From the NCBI GenBank assembly GCA_949316235.1, contig OX438757.1, positions 19,357,005 through 19,421,004 on the forward strand: a stretch of 64,000 nucleotides of DNA. Reading direction: 5' to 3'. A program made the position numbers and the translations under genes. Under the pieces are notes generated by a model. The model was not told where the DNA came from. It worked only from the letters and a program-made list of their open reading frames with translations, and made no database searches. This DNA comes from Oegoconia quadripuncta (Eukaryota; Arthropoda; Insecta; Lepidoptera; Autostichidae). Of this stretch, positions 50,969 to 62,002 are shown in pieces. The stretch's first letter is position 1; each line of letters opens with the position of its first letter.

Positions 50969-51784
50969 CAAGTCAAAGTCAAAAAATATTTATTTCGTAG
51001 GATAAAGATTATCACTTGAAAGCGTCACATTTTTTATCTTAATATTAAAATTATTGACATTTTTGCTCATTCGCAAAGCAGATTCCCCAGAGAAGAACGA
51101 GCAAGAAACTCAAGGGTTGCTCTTTTAAATAAGTTTGGGTTACAATTATATTATATTGTATACAATATTTATATTAGGCTGAATATCGCCGAGCGGTCTA
51201 TGTCCATGCTTGCTTATCATCCAGATAGTCAGAAATTTTATAATAGCCTTTGGTAAATAATGTCTGTTTTATGATGGTTTTGAATTTATTTAAAGGTAAA
51301 TTTTGAATGTCCACTGGAACCTTATTATAAAAGCGTATACATTGCCCCTTAAATGACTTAGTGGCTTTGTGTAAACGGCTGGCATGAACAGCAAGTTTAT
51401 TTTTATATCTGGTATTTACATTATGTATATCACTATTTTTCTTAAACGATTCTATATTTTTTCTTACATACATTAAGTTTTCGTAAATATATTGCGATGC
51501 TAATGTTAATATATTAATTTCTTTAAATTTATTCCTAAGAGACACTCTGGGGCCCAGTTTGTAAATCGCGCGTACCGCTCGTTTCTGCAGAACAAAGATA
51601 TCTACAATTTATGTCCGCGGCATTTCCCCACAACAGAATGCCGTAGGTCAGTATACTATGGAAATAACTGAAATAGACCAGCCTCGCGGTATCCACATCG
51701 GTTAAATAACGTATTTTTTTAATCGCAAACACTGCAGAACTGAGGCGCTTCGCTAACTTATCGATGTGTGGAGCACCACTGCAG
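50969..51784 (-). pseudogene. Younger LINE-J copy inserted in the minus-strand arm
   Basis: The minus strand has CSGAPHIDKLAKRLSSAVFA, TDVDTARLVYFSYFHSILTY, GILLWGNAADIN, a break, then SLRNKFKEINILTLASQYIY, RYKNKLAVHASRLHKATKSF and the YYKISDYLDDKQAWT end with stop near 51198. The 3' UTR ends in CAAAGTCAAGTC-type repeats at 50970-50985. It is 5' truncated. Confidence 0.85.
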
Positions 51785-51896
51785 TATTTGCCGTAAACCA
51801 TTCTACTATTTGAGAAATAGCATTGTTCACGTCGTCATAATTTAATTTTAGTCTATTTACTTTAAACAATACAGAGGTATCGTCAACTAACAATAA
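51785..51896 (-). pseudogene. Displaced upstream part of the minus-strand LINE-J arm
   Basis: Reverse complement of 50141-50245 (FADDTS to EWFTAN region). It was separated from 50968 by the 816-bp insertion. Confidence 0.8.
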
Positions 51897-52118
51897 AGGT
51901 CGACCAAGAAGGACGTACGTCAATCAAGTGACTGACGTACTCACAAAAGGTCAGGTACGGTCAACCACTAACCGACGAGCGTGTATGAAGCATTTGATGA
52001 GAGTGGAAGAAGGAAAAGTAGTTTGGCAGGATCGTTGCAAGTGGAAATCAATATAGTCTCTGCTTACCTCAACGGGAAACTGGCGTGAGCATATGTATGA
52101 ATGTATGTATTGCTTGTG
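51897..52118 (+). mobile_element. RTE-b 3' end
   Basis: ATGAAGCATTTGATGAGAGT, GGCAGGATCGTTGCAAGTGG, ACGGGAAACTGGCGTGAGC and a TGTATG-rich tail. Confidence 0.6.
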
Positions 52119-52148
52119 ATGTTCATTGTAGATTTAACCAAATCATTA

Positions 52149-52553
52149 TTTTTTTTTATGTACAACGGATTAGTACTTGACCTTAATCACACTTGATGTT
52201 AAGTAAAGATGAGGCCGAAGGTGAATGCGTACTGCCCCGGAAACCCAACAAATTTGGGGTGTTTTTTTTTTTATGGTTGACTGGATTCGCGTTTGACCAT
52301 AATCTCACCTGATGGAAAGTGACGATGTAGTCGGAGATGAAGCATGCGATCTCAGTAAAAACTGGGTACTGGCTATCTTATCTCTGACAACCGGAACAAA
52401 ACAATGCTATTAAAATTGCTGTTTTGGCGGCAGACTTAGATAAGATGGTGGTAGCTGGCCAGGCGGACATTTAAAATGCCTTACCACCAACCAAACCGAA
52501 TACTAAACATGGATTGAATCCGCGACCTCCGATTCGTAAACCCTATGTATTTT
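52149..52553 (-). mobile_element. SINE-A copy split by LINE-K
   Basis: T run, terminal block, AAATTTGGGG at 52252-52261, interruption, then ACTGGCTATCTTATCTCTGA from about 52366 and the head region. Confidence 0.85.
52262..52365 (-). mobile_element. LINE-K terminal fragment inserted in SINE-A
   Basis: T run, ATGGTTGACTGGATTCGCGT, AGTGACGATGTAGTCGGAGA, GCGATCTCAGTAAAA. Confidence 0.85.
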
Positions 52554-52612
52554 ACATTTTTAATTTATACTTATAATTTTTCAAGGTACGCAACCAATAA
52601 AAATACATTCAT

Positions 52613-52837
52613 ACTCATCAGCCCGTAATCATCCCACTGTAGGGATGTGGGCCTTCCCTCGTATATGAGGGTGTATGGGCCATAATCCACCATGCTGGCC
52701 CAATGTGGGTTGGGGGACTTCACATGCCTTTGAATTTTAATTTCTCAGGCATGCATTTTTGCTCACAATGTTTTCGGTCACCGTTTAAGAGCATTCGGAT
52801 AAATGCACATAAGTAATTAAATTTAATTAAGTATGTA
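52613..52837 (-). mobile_element. SINE-D copy lacking the head
   Basis: CATCAGCCCGTAATCATCCC, CTGGCCCAATGTGGGTTGGG, TTAATTTCTCAGGCATGCAT, up to AAGTAATTAAATTTAATT. Confidence 0.75.
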
Positions 52838-52879
52838 CATGAAACAACAAATTTATAAAACACAATTAAAAATACCTAT

Positions 52880-53125
52880 ATCTTATAGAAAAAATACGCC
52901 GTCCAACTCGCTTCCGCGAGGCATAGTACCTAGTACGCTAGCGCTATTGCCACGCTGAATGCATAAGCTCAGCTGCTGAGCAAAGTAGGCACCAGCTCTC
53001 ACATCTCCAGAGGCTTGGACCAGTCTAACGGATAAATCCTTTACAAATTGTTTCGTGTCAGAAGACCAAGGGCCCAATGTCTCCACTGCAAGCGCCGCAA
53101 ACTCGTGGTTTGTAGAGATTAAATT
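52880..53125 (-). pseudogene. Retroelement polyprotein C-terminal remnant (VETLGPW type)
   Basis: The minus strand reads FAALAVETLGPWSSDTKQFV, KDLSVRLVQASGDVRAGAYF and AQQLSLCIQRGNSASVLGTM. I recall this VETLG...GNAAS.LGT pattern as a common C-terminal piece of reverse-transcriptase elements in lepidopteran genomes; family not certain. No start or upstream domain remains. Confidence 0.5.
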
Positions 53126-53786
53126 AAATTAAATTTATAAAAAAATAGTCTCGATTTTTTTTAAGATAATCTTGTTGCAGTCTGTACGTAAACGATTTAT
53201 ACATGTAAATAACCTTAATCTAAAACCTTCCACCAATTACCTCTCAATTTCCACGCCGTAGAGAAGAGGTTAAAACTTATTCTTTCACAACGACCAAATA
53301 AAAAGATCCTTTTGTTTGTCTCCTCTGTTACTTGCGTCTACTTGGTACTAGGGTTAGATGGGAGGCGAGGAGGTCAACGTTTGCCGGTTTTCGTTCCAAT
53401 TCCTGTCACGTTGGCGCATTCGCTGATCTCACGTGCTCACGAAATTGTCGAAGTATACCGAAGTGTTGTCTGTTGGAGTGTCTGTTTTACCCCTTTTTCA
53501 GGGTAATTGGTTTTTTACGACGCTCGCTCGATTTAAACCTGGGGAGCTACTGTGTAATTTTATCAAAATATTCATCGATTACGATCTGTATGATTGGTTG
53601 GTGTTCGCTCGTCAATTTGATGTTTCCAAAAATCAAACATGGCGCCCTCAAAATATCAAATATGCTACCTCTGAAGTCTACTCCGTACAGTAGCGCCCTC
53701 ATTAGAAAAATAGATTTCTTCTTAAATACACAATAAATTTTAAAAAAATCGCCCTGACCTGCACTCGAATATTCTTTATCCCGATA
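53126..53786. other. Unassigned DNA with a repeat G piece
   Basis: Overlapping frames at 53312-53736 have no recognised motif. 53695-53775 (GCGCCCTCATTAGAAAAATA, AAAATCGCCCTGACCTGCAC) is a minus-strand repeat G copy. Confidence 0.4.
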
Positions 53787-54017
53787 AACCGGTTGGTGTA
53801 GTGGATAGTGACCCTGTCAGCGGAACCAACGGTTGCGGGTTCGAATCCCGCGAGGGGTAAATGTTTGTGTGATGAATACGAATATTTATTCCCGAGTCAT
53901 GGATGTTTATATAAATATTTATGTATGTTTATCCGTTATCTAGTATCCATAGCACAAGCTTTGCTTAGTTTGGGACAAGATGATTGGTGTAAGTGTCCGA
54001 AATATTTATTTATTTAT
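53787..54017 (+). mobile_element. SINE-B copy, full length reference
   Basis: CCGGTTGGTGTAGTGGATAG, GGTTCGAATCCCGCGAGGGG, body and a TTTA-repeat tail. It is one of the best preserved copies. Confidence 0.92.
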
Positions 54018-54097
54018 AAAGTGAGTAGTTCTCGCGGGATAAACAAATTTCCGCGATAAAGTTATTTCACGCAGGCGAAGCCGCGGGCGGAAAGCTG
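54018..54097 (+). mobile_element. Helitron-like 3' end
   Basis: CGCGGGATAAACAAATTTCC, CGATAAAGTTATTTCACGCA, GCCGCGGGCGGAAAGCTGG then T. It has CTGG instead of CTAG, still within CTRR. Confidence 0.5.
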
Positions 54098-54105
54098 GTT
54101 ATTTA

Positions 54106-54225
54106 TAATTAGCTTTTAGGCTTTTCGAATGCAGAACAGAGCAATATTTTTGATTTATGCTGTATTTAAAATGAAATCTTAATTTAGGTACCCAATGAGG
54201 GTGCCACTCGACAAAATAAACCTCT
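54106..54225 (+). repeat. Repeat G copy
   Basis: TTAGGCTTTTCGAATGCAGA, GATTTATGCTGTATTTAAAA, GGTGCCACTCGACAAAATAA. Confidence 0.55.
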
Positions 54226-54594
54226 TAAATTGTTAACCTATCATCACATCTCTATCCGTGACGAGATTCATCTATCACTATTCGTCAAGGATTCGCCGTA
54301 ATCACCCCGAGTGGCGCATATATATAACCAATGTTACAATTTTAAATCAAAGCCGAGCCGACGAGCAGTTAATCCGCGTTTTACAGATTTTTCGAAAGTT
54401 TAGGGATCACTATGGAAAAAGTTACATGGATTTCCGCCACCGTAATACGTTTTAATAGTTGCACATGCTACAGGAATTGTTGATCTACTTAAACGGCTTC
54501 AAAAAAAAGATGTTCTATATGTTCTGTACGCACGTTGGTTCTCCCATACTTTCGTCAAATGTTAACTGATTATAACGAATATTTTTTGGGTTGA

Positions 54595-54895
54595 TAGGGT
54601 TTATCGAGAACAAATGAAGAGGTGTTAGTGATGGTAAAGGAGAAGAGATGCCTGTTAGCCACAGTTGAGAACCGAAGAGGAAAGATGATAGGTCACTTGA
54701 TGCGACACGATAATTTTTTGAAGAACATAATTGAGGGAAAGATTGAAGCAAAGAGAAGATGGGGAACGTAATTACTTTGACCAAGTGAAAGAAAAGGTGA
54801 ATGTCGTGTCGTACCAAGAGGTTAAAACGAGGGCGGAAAGTAGAGAGACATGGTCGTTACTCCACCGACAAGAGCATAGCTCTTAAATTGAAGAA
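54595..54895 (+). pseudogene. RTE-c/BovB-type C-terminus
   Basis: The plus strand reads NRRGKMIGHLMRHDNFLKNI, IEGKIEAKRRWG and, in a shifted frame, FDQVKEKVNVVSYQEVKTRA and TWSLLHRQEHSS with a TAA stop at 54884-54886. Ends of this form are typical of RTE/BovB LINEs. At least one frameshift. Confidence 0.75.
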
Positions 54896-55104
54896 GAGAA
54901 GAAGGGTTTATCGCCAAAAAAGATATGATGATGCACACCGGAGATAAGAAATTGAACTGTATTAAATTCGGTTGTGTTGCCAATTTTCAACGAGCAATTT
55001 TATTTATCATTTTACAATAGAGGACATAATGAAAGATATTAACACAAACATACTAAAAAAGAGACTAAAAAAGAGGGCTCTGGAATATACGTTCATGTCA
55101 TAGA

Positions 55105-55440
55105 TAGAATACATGTTTAGGTCAATCCATAGCAGTCGCTTACACAAAGTCACTAAGTCATTCAAGGGACAATGTATACGCTTTCATAATAAGGTTCCGA
55201 TAGACGTTCAAAATTTGCCTTTAAATTAATTTAAAATCACCATTAAACGGACACTATATGCCAAAAGCTTTTATAAAATTTCTGAATTTCTAGTTGATAA
55301 GATCAGTCTATTATTTTCCCGAGATTCTTGCTCGTTCTTCTCCCAGTCTGCCTTGTGAATGAGCTGTAAATTGTATATCATAACGTTTTCAAATTTTTAT
55401 TTTTATAATTTACGACAACAATTCTTTGAGTTAGAGTTCC
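55105..55440 (+). pseudogene. LINE-J 3' end, decayed
   Basis: SRLHKVTKSFKGQCIRF.NKV region, VDVQNLPL, stop, then a KISEF..D region. The 3' UTR has GAGATTCTTGCTCGTTCTTC and the tail is lost. Confidence 0.7.
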
Positions 55441-55654
55441 TTTTGAGAATTCTTTGAGTCAGAGTTCTTTTTAAAATACCTATTAAGACTTGGGCAATGG
55501 TTCAGGTTCTCCAGCCTGCGCAGCGCGACATCGTTTGTCGCGCGCGACATAGAAGTGAGAGTGGGATAGTTGTATATTTCGTTCAAGAGAATGAGCAGGA
55601 CAAATATTTTCTTGTGCGACATGAACGTTTATCTCGCCTGTCATAAAATAAATA

Positions 55655-56190
55655 TACATACATACATAATGTCACGCCTGTTTGCCGTAAGGGTAGGCTG
55701 AGGCCACAGACTTCCACTTGCTACGATCCTGACACACCTCTTTTGCTTGCTCGTCCGTTTAGGGTACTCTTGACTTGACCTTGAAGACGTCCCCGATTTT
55801 TTTTTTAATGTACTTGAACTCAATCACACCTGATGTTAAGTGAAGATGAGGTCGAAGGTGGAAGCGTACTGACCCGGAAACCCCTGATTTGGTCATGGTA
55901 TGTTCGCCGTGGTCTTCCCCTACCAACAGTACCATCCACATTCGCATCGTATATCGCTTTCGTCTTTCATTCATCCTCTCCACATCTCCAAACCATCTCA
56001 GCATACCTTTTTCAATCTTTGTCACTACGTCTTCTTTCACACTGCTTAACTCCCTAATTACACTATTCTTGATTCTATCTTTCAGAGTCACCCCATTCAT
56101 ACTTCCCAATGATCTCATTTCCACTGCATTAATTCTACTTTCATTCTTCGGCATACCCAGCATTCATTCCCGTAAATCAGTGTTGGAACC
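55655..56190 (-). pseudogene. RTE-b C-terminus and 3' UTR, split by SINE-A
   Basis: The minus strand reads EMRSLGSMNGVTLKDRIKNS, VIRELSSVKEDVVTKIEKGM and LRWFGDVERMNERRKR, the C-terminal pattern of RTE-type LINEs. The 3' UTR has the GTAGCAAGTGGAAGTCTGTG block and GGGCTTACCG-like sequence. SINE-A lies in the middle. Confidence 0.75.
55797..55888 (-). mobile_element. SINE-A 3' fragment inserted in RTE-b
   Basis: T run, GAACTCAATCACACCTGATG, GTACTGACCCGGAAACCCC. Only about 90 bp. Confidence 0.85.
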
Positions 56191-56311
56191 AGCCCCACGC
56201 CATGAACGTCCAGACGAGCTTTTGGACACATTCTGGTTCCTCATAAAGGCATGCGGTGCTCCATTCACCTGATTTCCGGCATTCACTCATCTAAATTCGT
56301 TAAAATATACA

Positions 56312-56487
56312 TACATACATAATGTCACGCCTGTTTCCCGTAGGGGTAGGCAGAGACCACAGACTTCCACTTGCTACGATCCTGATACACCTCTTCTGCT
56401 TCCACCACTCTCATAAGGTTGTTCATACATGCTCGTCGGTTTAGGGTACTCTTGACTTGGCCTTTCTTTAAGACGTCCCCGATTTAA
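56312..56487 (-). mobile_element. RTE-b 3' UTR, second copy
   Basis: Same as 55665-55795 (ACATAATGTCACGCCTGTTT, GACTTCCACTTGCTACGATC, AAGACGTCCCCGATTT), slightly longer in the middle. Confidence 0.75.
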
Positions 56488-56974
56488 AATATCCACACTT
56501 AAAAATATACGGAATTCTGAGTCCGCGCACATCAGTACCTCCGACTCCGTCCCACGAGCAACCGTATCTAAAAATTCAACTAAACCAGACAAAGTGGGTT
56601 GCTATATGAAAAATCGTACTTCCAGCTTGTTCAGCCGGTCGATATTTCCGGCAGCACGGCTCAGCTGCTGCCATTTGTGTAGGATATAGCTCGAATCGCG
56701 ATTGATAGGCGTTTTGCGTCACATGCTATTTGAGTTATTGGGGAATTTTTTGACTGCCGATAAAGGATGCTGAGTAAGTAATTAATTGCAGCTGGCAGCA
56801 GCATTTTTTACAGCTGCAAGTAACTGTAAACCCATGTATTATATATTAATTACATCTTTATACTTCTAGACGTTCATGAGAAAAGTGTTTTGACAACAGA
56901 CAGACTAACAACAAACTGGTCCTGTAAGCGTTTCTATTTAACCTTTTTAGGTATTTATATGTATATATATTTTT
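56488..56974. other. Unassigned DNA
   Basis: No gene or repeat supported. CAGC-rich words at 56650-56810. Confidence 0.4.
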
Positions 56975-57296
56975 TAACCTCCTCCGTGGCTCAATGTAAA
57001 CAACATTGGGTTTACGTTTCGGAGGTAGCGGGTTCGATCCCCAGCGGGGTACATATTTAGTACTCGGTTTGGTTGGTGGTAGGGCATATTAAATGTCCGC
57101 CTGGCTAGCTACCACCATCTTATCTAAATCTGCCGCCAAACAGCAATGTTAATTGCATTGTTGTGTTCCGGTTGTCAGACATAAGATAACCAGTCCCCCA
57201 AATTAGATGAGGTTTCCGGGTCAGTACGCTACCTTTGGCCTCATCTTCACTTAACATGAGGTGTGATTGAGGTCAAGTGTTGTGGATAAAAAAAAA
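56975..57296 (+). mobile_element. SINE-A copy, full length
   Basis: TAACCTCCTCCGTGGCTCAA, GGTTCGATCCCCAGCGG, a deletion of about 8 bp in the terminal block (GGTCAAGTGTTGTGGATAAA). Confidence 0.9.
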
Positions 57297-57426
57297 TATT
57301 TTTATTTATTTATATATAATAAGTAACTATATTTAAATTAGGAGGTAAGTTTATTAATATAAGGTCCATGCATAAAAACTAACCCTCGATTCAAGTCGTT
57401 GTCCATCAGACCCTTTTATTCTAGAA

Positions 57427-58012
57427 CTAAATTAATATTTAAGGACTTTAGTCTACTTATAAGTGAAACATTGCTTAGGTATTTTTATTGTATTTTGTAA
57501 ACTTCATTATGAGATAGGAGGTATATACCTGCCCTATTACATGAAACTGTTTTGTGCACTACTTTTATCTCACTCGGTCCCAATTTCACTGTGTATATTT
57601 TCACATTTAGAATAGAATAGAATAGAAAGCCTTTATTTGACACACTGGACGACACATTAGTTATACAAAAACGGAGAGAAAAAAAAATAACAATAACATA
57701 CTTAATATACAGCTAAAAATGATAAGATAGATTAGAAATCGTAAAGTGTCGTAAAGTGGTGCCAAAAAGGTCTCCACTCACCATGAGTAGCAGTTGTATT
57801 AATAACTACAACGCTGATTTTCTGTGGAGCCTCGCGTGACGTACGGACGTTTCACCAACACTGAATATAAATAAAAATAAAAAGTAGTATGTGGAATAAA
57901 AATTAATAAAATTGAGTGAGAATGTTATAAATATATAAATATATTTCATGTAATAATAATATATGTGTGTCGCTAAATGGGTTAAATAAACGATTCTTAT
58001 TCTTAACGCGTA
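57427..58012 (+). repeat. Repeat F copy with an insertion
   Basis: 57427-57605 and 57868-58012 align with 18440-18670. Between them, 57606-57740 looks like a minus-strand LINE end (AGAATAGAATAGAATAGAAA is its tail) and 57745-57850 is another repeat F head piece. Confidence 0.55.
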
Positions 58013-58084
58013 GAGATATCGAGTTAAATAATAATAATAAATAATCTAAATATATATAACTCAAAGGTGACTGACATAGTGATC

Positions 58085-58279
58085 TATCAACGCCCAGCCC
58101 AAACCACTGGACGGATCGGGCTGAAATTTGGCATGCACGTAGATGTTATGACGTAGGCATCCGCTAAGAAAGGATTTTGATAAATTCTACCCCCAAGGGG
58201 ATAAAATAGGGGATGAAAGTTTGTTGTTTGTATTTTGATAAAATCTTCCACGCGGACGAAGTCGCGGGAGGAAAGCTAG
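58085..58279 (+). mobile_element. Helitron-like 3' part
   Basis: CCAAACCACTGGACGGATCG, TTCCACGCGGACGAAGTCGC, GGGAGGAAAGCTAG then T. The SINE-C tail begins at the next bases. Confidence 0.55.
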
Positions 58280-58280
58280 T

Positions 58281-58541
58281 AATAAATAAATGTCCTTAGA
58301 CACAGCGCCATCTAGTTCCACAGTAAGCAACTATAGGTTTGTGTTGTGGATACCAGATGGTTGATATACTACATAAATACATTTTTTTTGCAAATAAATA
58401 CTTAATATAAATGAAAACATCCATAACTCGGGTACACATGTCCGTATTCATCACACAAACATTTGCCCCTAGCGGGATTCGAACCCGCAACCTTTTGGTA
58501 TAGTGGTCAGAGTTGCTAACCACTACACCAAACAAGTCGTC
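58281..58541 (-). mobile_element. SINE-C copy, near full length
   Basis: AATAAATAAATGTCCTTAGA to the head; B box GGTTCGAATCCCGC on the minus strand. Confidence 0.88.
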
Positions 58542-58599
58542 AAACAAGTAAATTCATGATATATTTATACATAGGTACTTCGTCATCGTTACATATGTC

Positions 58600-58785
58600 A
58601 CATGCAGACTTCCAGAGTGACCGGGTCAGCGATTTCCCTTGACGTTTATCAGGTCGTCTATCCACCTACGAGGTGCGTGGTGCACTCGAGAACTTTAATG
58701 CCCAACAGTCCATCAGTTCTTCGAGCTATGTACCCTGCCCACTATCACTTCTACATGTTAATCCGCTGGGCTAAGTCAGTTACCT
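58600..58785 (-). mobile_element. RTE-a remnant
   Basis: CAGGTCGTCTATCCACCTAC, GAGGTGCGTGGTGCACTCGA, TTAATCCGCTGGGCTAAG: diverged partner of 11280-11400. Confidence 0.5.
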
Positions 58786-59120
58786 TCGTTTGCTAAGGAT
58801 TTCTTCGTCCCTGATTCGAGCATGTATTGAAACGCCGAGCATCGCCCTCTTCATAGCTCGTTACGTGACTGAGCTTACAACAAACAAAATAGGTATACTT
58901 ATCTACTTATGACCACATATACCACAAAGTTATTTTAACAAGTAATTAATTGATAATAAATTAGGCCAAACTGTGATGAAAAGGTAGGGACTCAGCAGAT
59001 TTGCTGATTTTCAGTCCCCCCCCCCAAGTAGAGTAGTTGCTGCCACCAAAGAATTAATTACTATTACTCTATGAATAAATTTAAACATTAACTAAAAGTA
59101 ACTCTACTCTCCCAAAAAAC

Positions 59121-59442
59121 TCTCCCAATTGCGATGTTTGTGGTACGGTCGATGATGTGCAACATCTGCTGATGGAATGTGTCAAGAACCAGAGGGAAAG
59201 GGATGCTCTGGTGAAAAAATTGCAAATCATTCTTTTCGATATTGGCATTATTCATAGCATTTTAGCAGCCCCATACTCAGAGGCGGCGAGATTGATTTGC
59301 AATTTAGTTGCACTTCGGGGTACCCCTCCGTAACTTTGTCCAGCTAACTAAATGTATGCAAACTAGGGAGACAATGGGACTGGCATGTCTAAATGTGGAC
59401 AAAAGTCCCTAAACATAAATAAAGATTAAAAAAAAAAAAACT
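59121..59442 (+). pseudogene. LINE C-terminus with zinc-knuckle-like motif and poly(A)
   Basis: 71 codons (59121-59333) read NCDVCGTVDDVQHLLMECVK and continue to ALRGTPP and stop. The C-x2-C-x8-H-x4-C pattern fits the C-terminal knuckle of I/jockey-type LINE proteins. The UTR ends in AATAAAG and an A run. It has no upstream part, so it is a 5'-truncated insertion. Confidence 0.75.
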
Positions 59443-59639
59443 AAAAGTAAACAAAAACAAAAATCTATATCTAAAATCAACTCAAAAACAACTGTAAGTG
59501 ATAAACCATAAAAAGCTGCACGAGAAGGTATCGTTATAGGTAGGTATTTGGAAAATTTTCAATACTTATGTGTGATTGTGCGAGTGAATTTAATTGTTCT
59601 CAAATTATTATTACTAATTTAACAATTTTAATTCATATC

Positions 59640-60024
59640 CTCTGCATTCTCTATCTCATAATTTCATGGGGAGTGTTCTGAAGAACTGTTCGAGCTAATA
59701 GCCGCTGCTCAATTTAACCGATACACTTCTCGCTGAAAATTAAATTTCCATCCACATCACCTGGATGAGTGGAAGTCTACCACTGTACGTTTCTCAAGAA
59801 ACTTCTTACCACGTACGATCACCCTGTGGAACGGACTTCCGGCAGCGGTATTCCCGAACGAGTACGACATTGGAACCTTCAAGAAACGAGCCTACACCTT
59901 GCTCAAAGGCCGGCAACGCATCTGTGACCCTTTTGGTGTTGCGGGTGTCCATGGGCGGCGGTGATGGCTTTCCATCAGGTGCCCCGCATGCTCGTTTGTC
60001 GCCCTCTCATATAAAAAAAAAATA
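59640..60024 (+). pseudogene. LINE-L C-terminus and 3' end
   Basis: GGGAGTGTTCTGAAGAACTG, then the [31 protein letters not shown] frame, the terminal block and an A tail. Confidence 0.8.
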
Positions 60025-60237
60025 ATACACGAATCATACTAGTTTAGTCGTTTAATTAGTAGTAGGTACCTGTTTTTCGATCTACCCCATAGCTGTCAGG
60101 TTATCAAAAATTATTGTAAATTATTTTGTGGAATAAAAATTTGTATTTGGAACCCTAAAATTCCCTAACCGAATTCAGTAATAGAAAGCCAGTTTGAAAT
60201 CAGAACACTGTTGGAACAAGGTTTCACAAAACGACAT

Positions 60238-60405
60238 AAGGCCCAGTTCACACAGCGAGCGCACAGCGACACGTTACCGCCGCGCGATAGATTAATTGAA
60301 TTACACCAACGCTGCGCTTAATGCGATTAAAATCTGCAACGGAACGGCGGATTGGATTGCGAGAGCTCGTTGTTGCAGTCGCCAGTGTGTGCGCCGCTTA
60401 ACTAT
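60238..60405. mobile_element. Possible MITE with GCGC-rich ends
   Basis: GGCCCAGTTCACACAGCGAG at the left and GTCGCCAGTGTGTGCGCCGC at the right are loosely inverse, and the left end resembles 24890-24910. No exact repeat was found, so this is tentative. Confidence 0.3.
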
Positions 60406-60721
60406 TTTTACCGTGTACAAAGCAAGATTGGTTGTTGCAAGTAATTGTCAGCGAATTTGATTTTGTTTTTGTTTTTGCGAGTTATGGCTTTTTTAACCGG
60501 TAACGAAAAAAGTTCTACATTCAAAATACTTTTAACCCTAATTACTCGCGTCTTAAAGCTCACATAGGTGCTTTCTAAATTAAACTACTTGTACTACAAC
60601 ATTTGAGTTTTGTATTTATGAATATGAGAAATCAAAAAAATCATAAACACAGCGTCCTTAGAACTTTTTGTAGACAATCAGTAATGGCAAAGTCAAATGG
60701 TTCTTACAAATTTGGCGCAAA

Positions 60722-60809
60722 AACATGACCCTAGCGGCATTCGAATTCGCGACCTCATAGTATAGCTGTTAGAGTTTCTAACCACTCCACGAAACAGGTC
60801 ATCAACTAC
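60722..60809 (-). mobile_element. Diverged SINE-C head
   Basis: CCCTAGCGGCATTCGAATTC, GCTGTTAGAGTTTCTAACCA, AAACAGGTCATC. Confidence 0.5.
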
Positions 60810-61056
60810 ACTGTCCGGTGATAAAGATTTGGACAAACACACAACGCCGTCAAATACATAACACCAGTCGTTTTTCGTGTTGGGTTAATAATAATTAGAT
60901 ATTGAAGGTGGGACGTCCGCGGGCATCAGACGGGTAGTCGATCCACTAGAGGGACTATTCTTTCCCTTTGCGGAGCATTGGTTACTGTGCACCCCGTTCA
61001 TTCTGACCACTAAATTTTCCAGTTTCCTGCAGAACTTTACGATGTCCTCATATTTC

Positions 61057-61264
61057 AGCGAAACCAACGGTTGCGGATTCAAATCCCGCGAGGGGTAAAT
61101 GTTTGTGTGATGAATACGAACATTTATTCCCGAGTCTTGGATGTTTATATGAATATTTATGTATGTTTATCCGTTATCCAGTATCCATAGCACAAGCTTT
61201 GCTTAGTTTGGGACTAGATGATTGGTGTAAGTGTCCGAAATATTTATTATTATATTATTATTAT
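61057..61264 (+). mobile_element. SINE-B copy lacking the first part of the head
   Basis: CAGCGAAACCAACGGTTGCG, full body, TTATTA tail. 5' truncation at the A box. Confidence 0.88.
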
Positions 61265-61530
61265 TAGTTCGTCTTCTCATATTCCATCTTTCCCAACTTC
61301 TTTTTATTCACAATCTCATACACTGAGCTGCAGTGTTTCCAAATAAGCTCATTTAGCTCTACTTTTCATTGATGAGTACAGTATGTGGCAACAACCGAAA
61401 CTGAGGGTAGCGGGTGGTTAGCAGGAGTTTCCTATTGCTAGCCACTGGTCAGCAAGGAAGAAGGACTTCAATAAGGACAGCAGGTGACATTTTTCTAAAA
61501 TTATTTCCATTATTATTTAATTTTATGCAC

Positions 61531-61890
61531 AGATGAGAGGCCGAAAGTGGAAGCGTACTGAGCCGGAAACCCCATCTTATTTGGGGAACTGGCTATCTTA
61601 TCTAAATCTGCCGCCAAACAGCAAGTTAATAGCATTGTTGTGTTCCGGTTGTCAGTACGCTACCACCTTCGGCCTCATCTTCACTTAACATCAGGTGTGA
61701 TTGAGGTCAAGTACGAACCCGTCGTGCATTAAAAAAAACTGAATCACAACAACGCTTCCGACATTGCTGTTTGTCGGCAGACTTGGATAGTCGTAGCCAG
61801 GCGGATATTTAAAATGCCCTACCACCAACTAAACCCAGTATAAACATGTACCCCGCTAGGGATCGAACATGCGACCTCCGATTCATATAG
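61531..61890 (-). mobile_element. SINE-A with a second SINE-A inserted in reverse
   Basis: Minus-strand SINE-A occurs at 61531-61599 and resumes at 61738 (GAATCACAACAACGCTTCCG) to 61890. A plus-strand SINE-A 3' part with an A tail fills about 61600-61737. Confidence 0.8.
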
Positions 61891-62002
61891 ACACTCTTGG
61901 CCAGAAATGACGGTTGGTTTCATCTTCTTCTGGTGAATGGATGGAGGATGGATCTGAAACTAATTTAAATGATAGTTGTCTGTTTAATCTACACTGATTA
62001 CA

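Noticed and set aside
53312..53736. Three overlapping frames of 64-134 codons
   Set aside because: They overlap in different phases, have no recognisable domain, and run into a repeat G piece.
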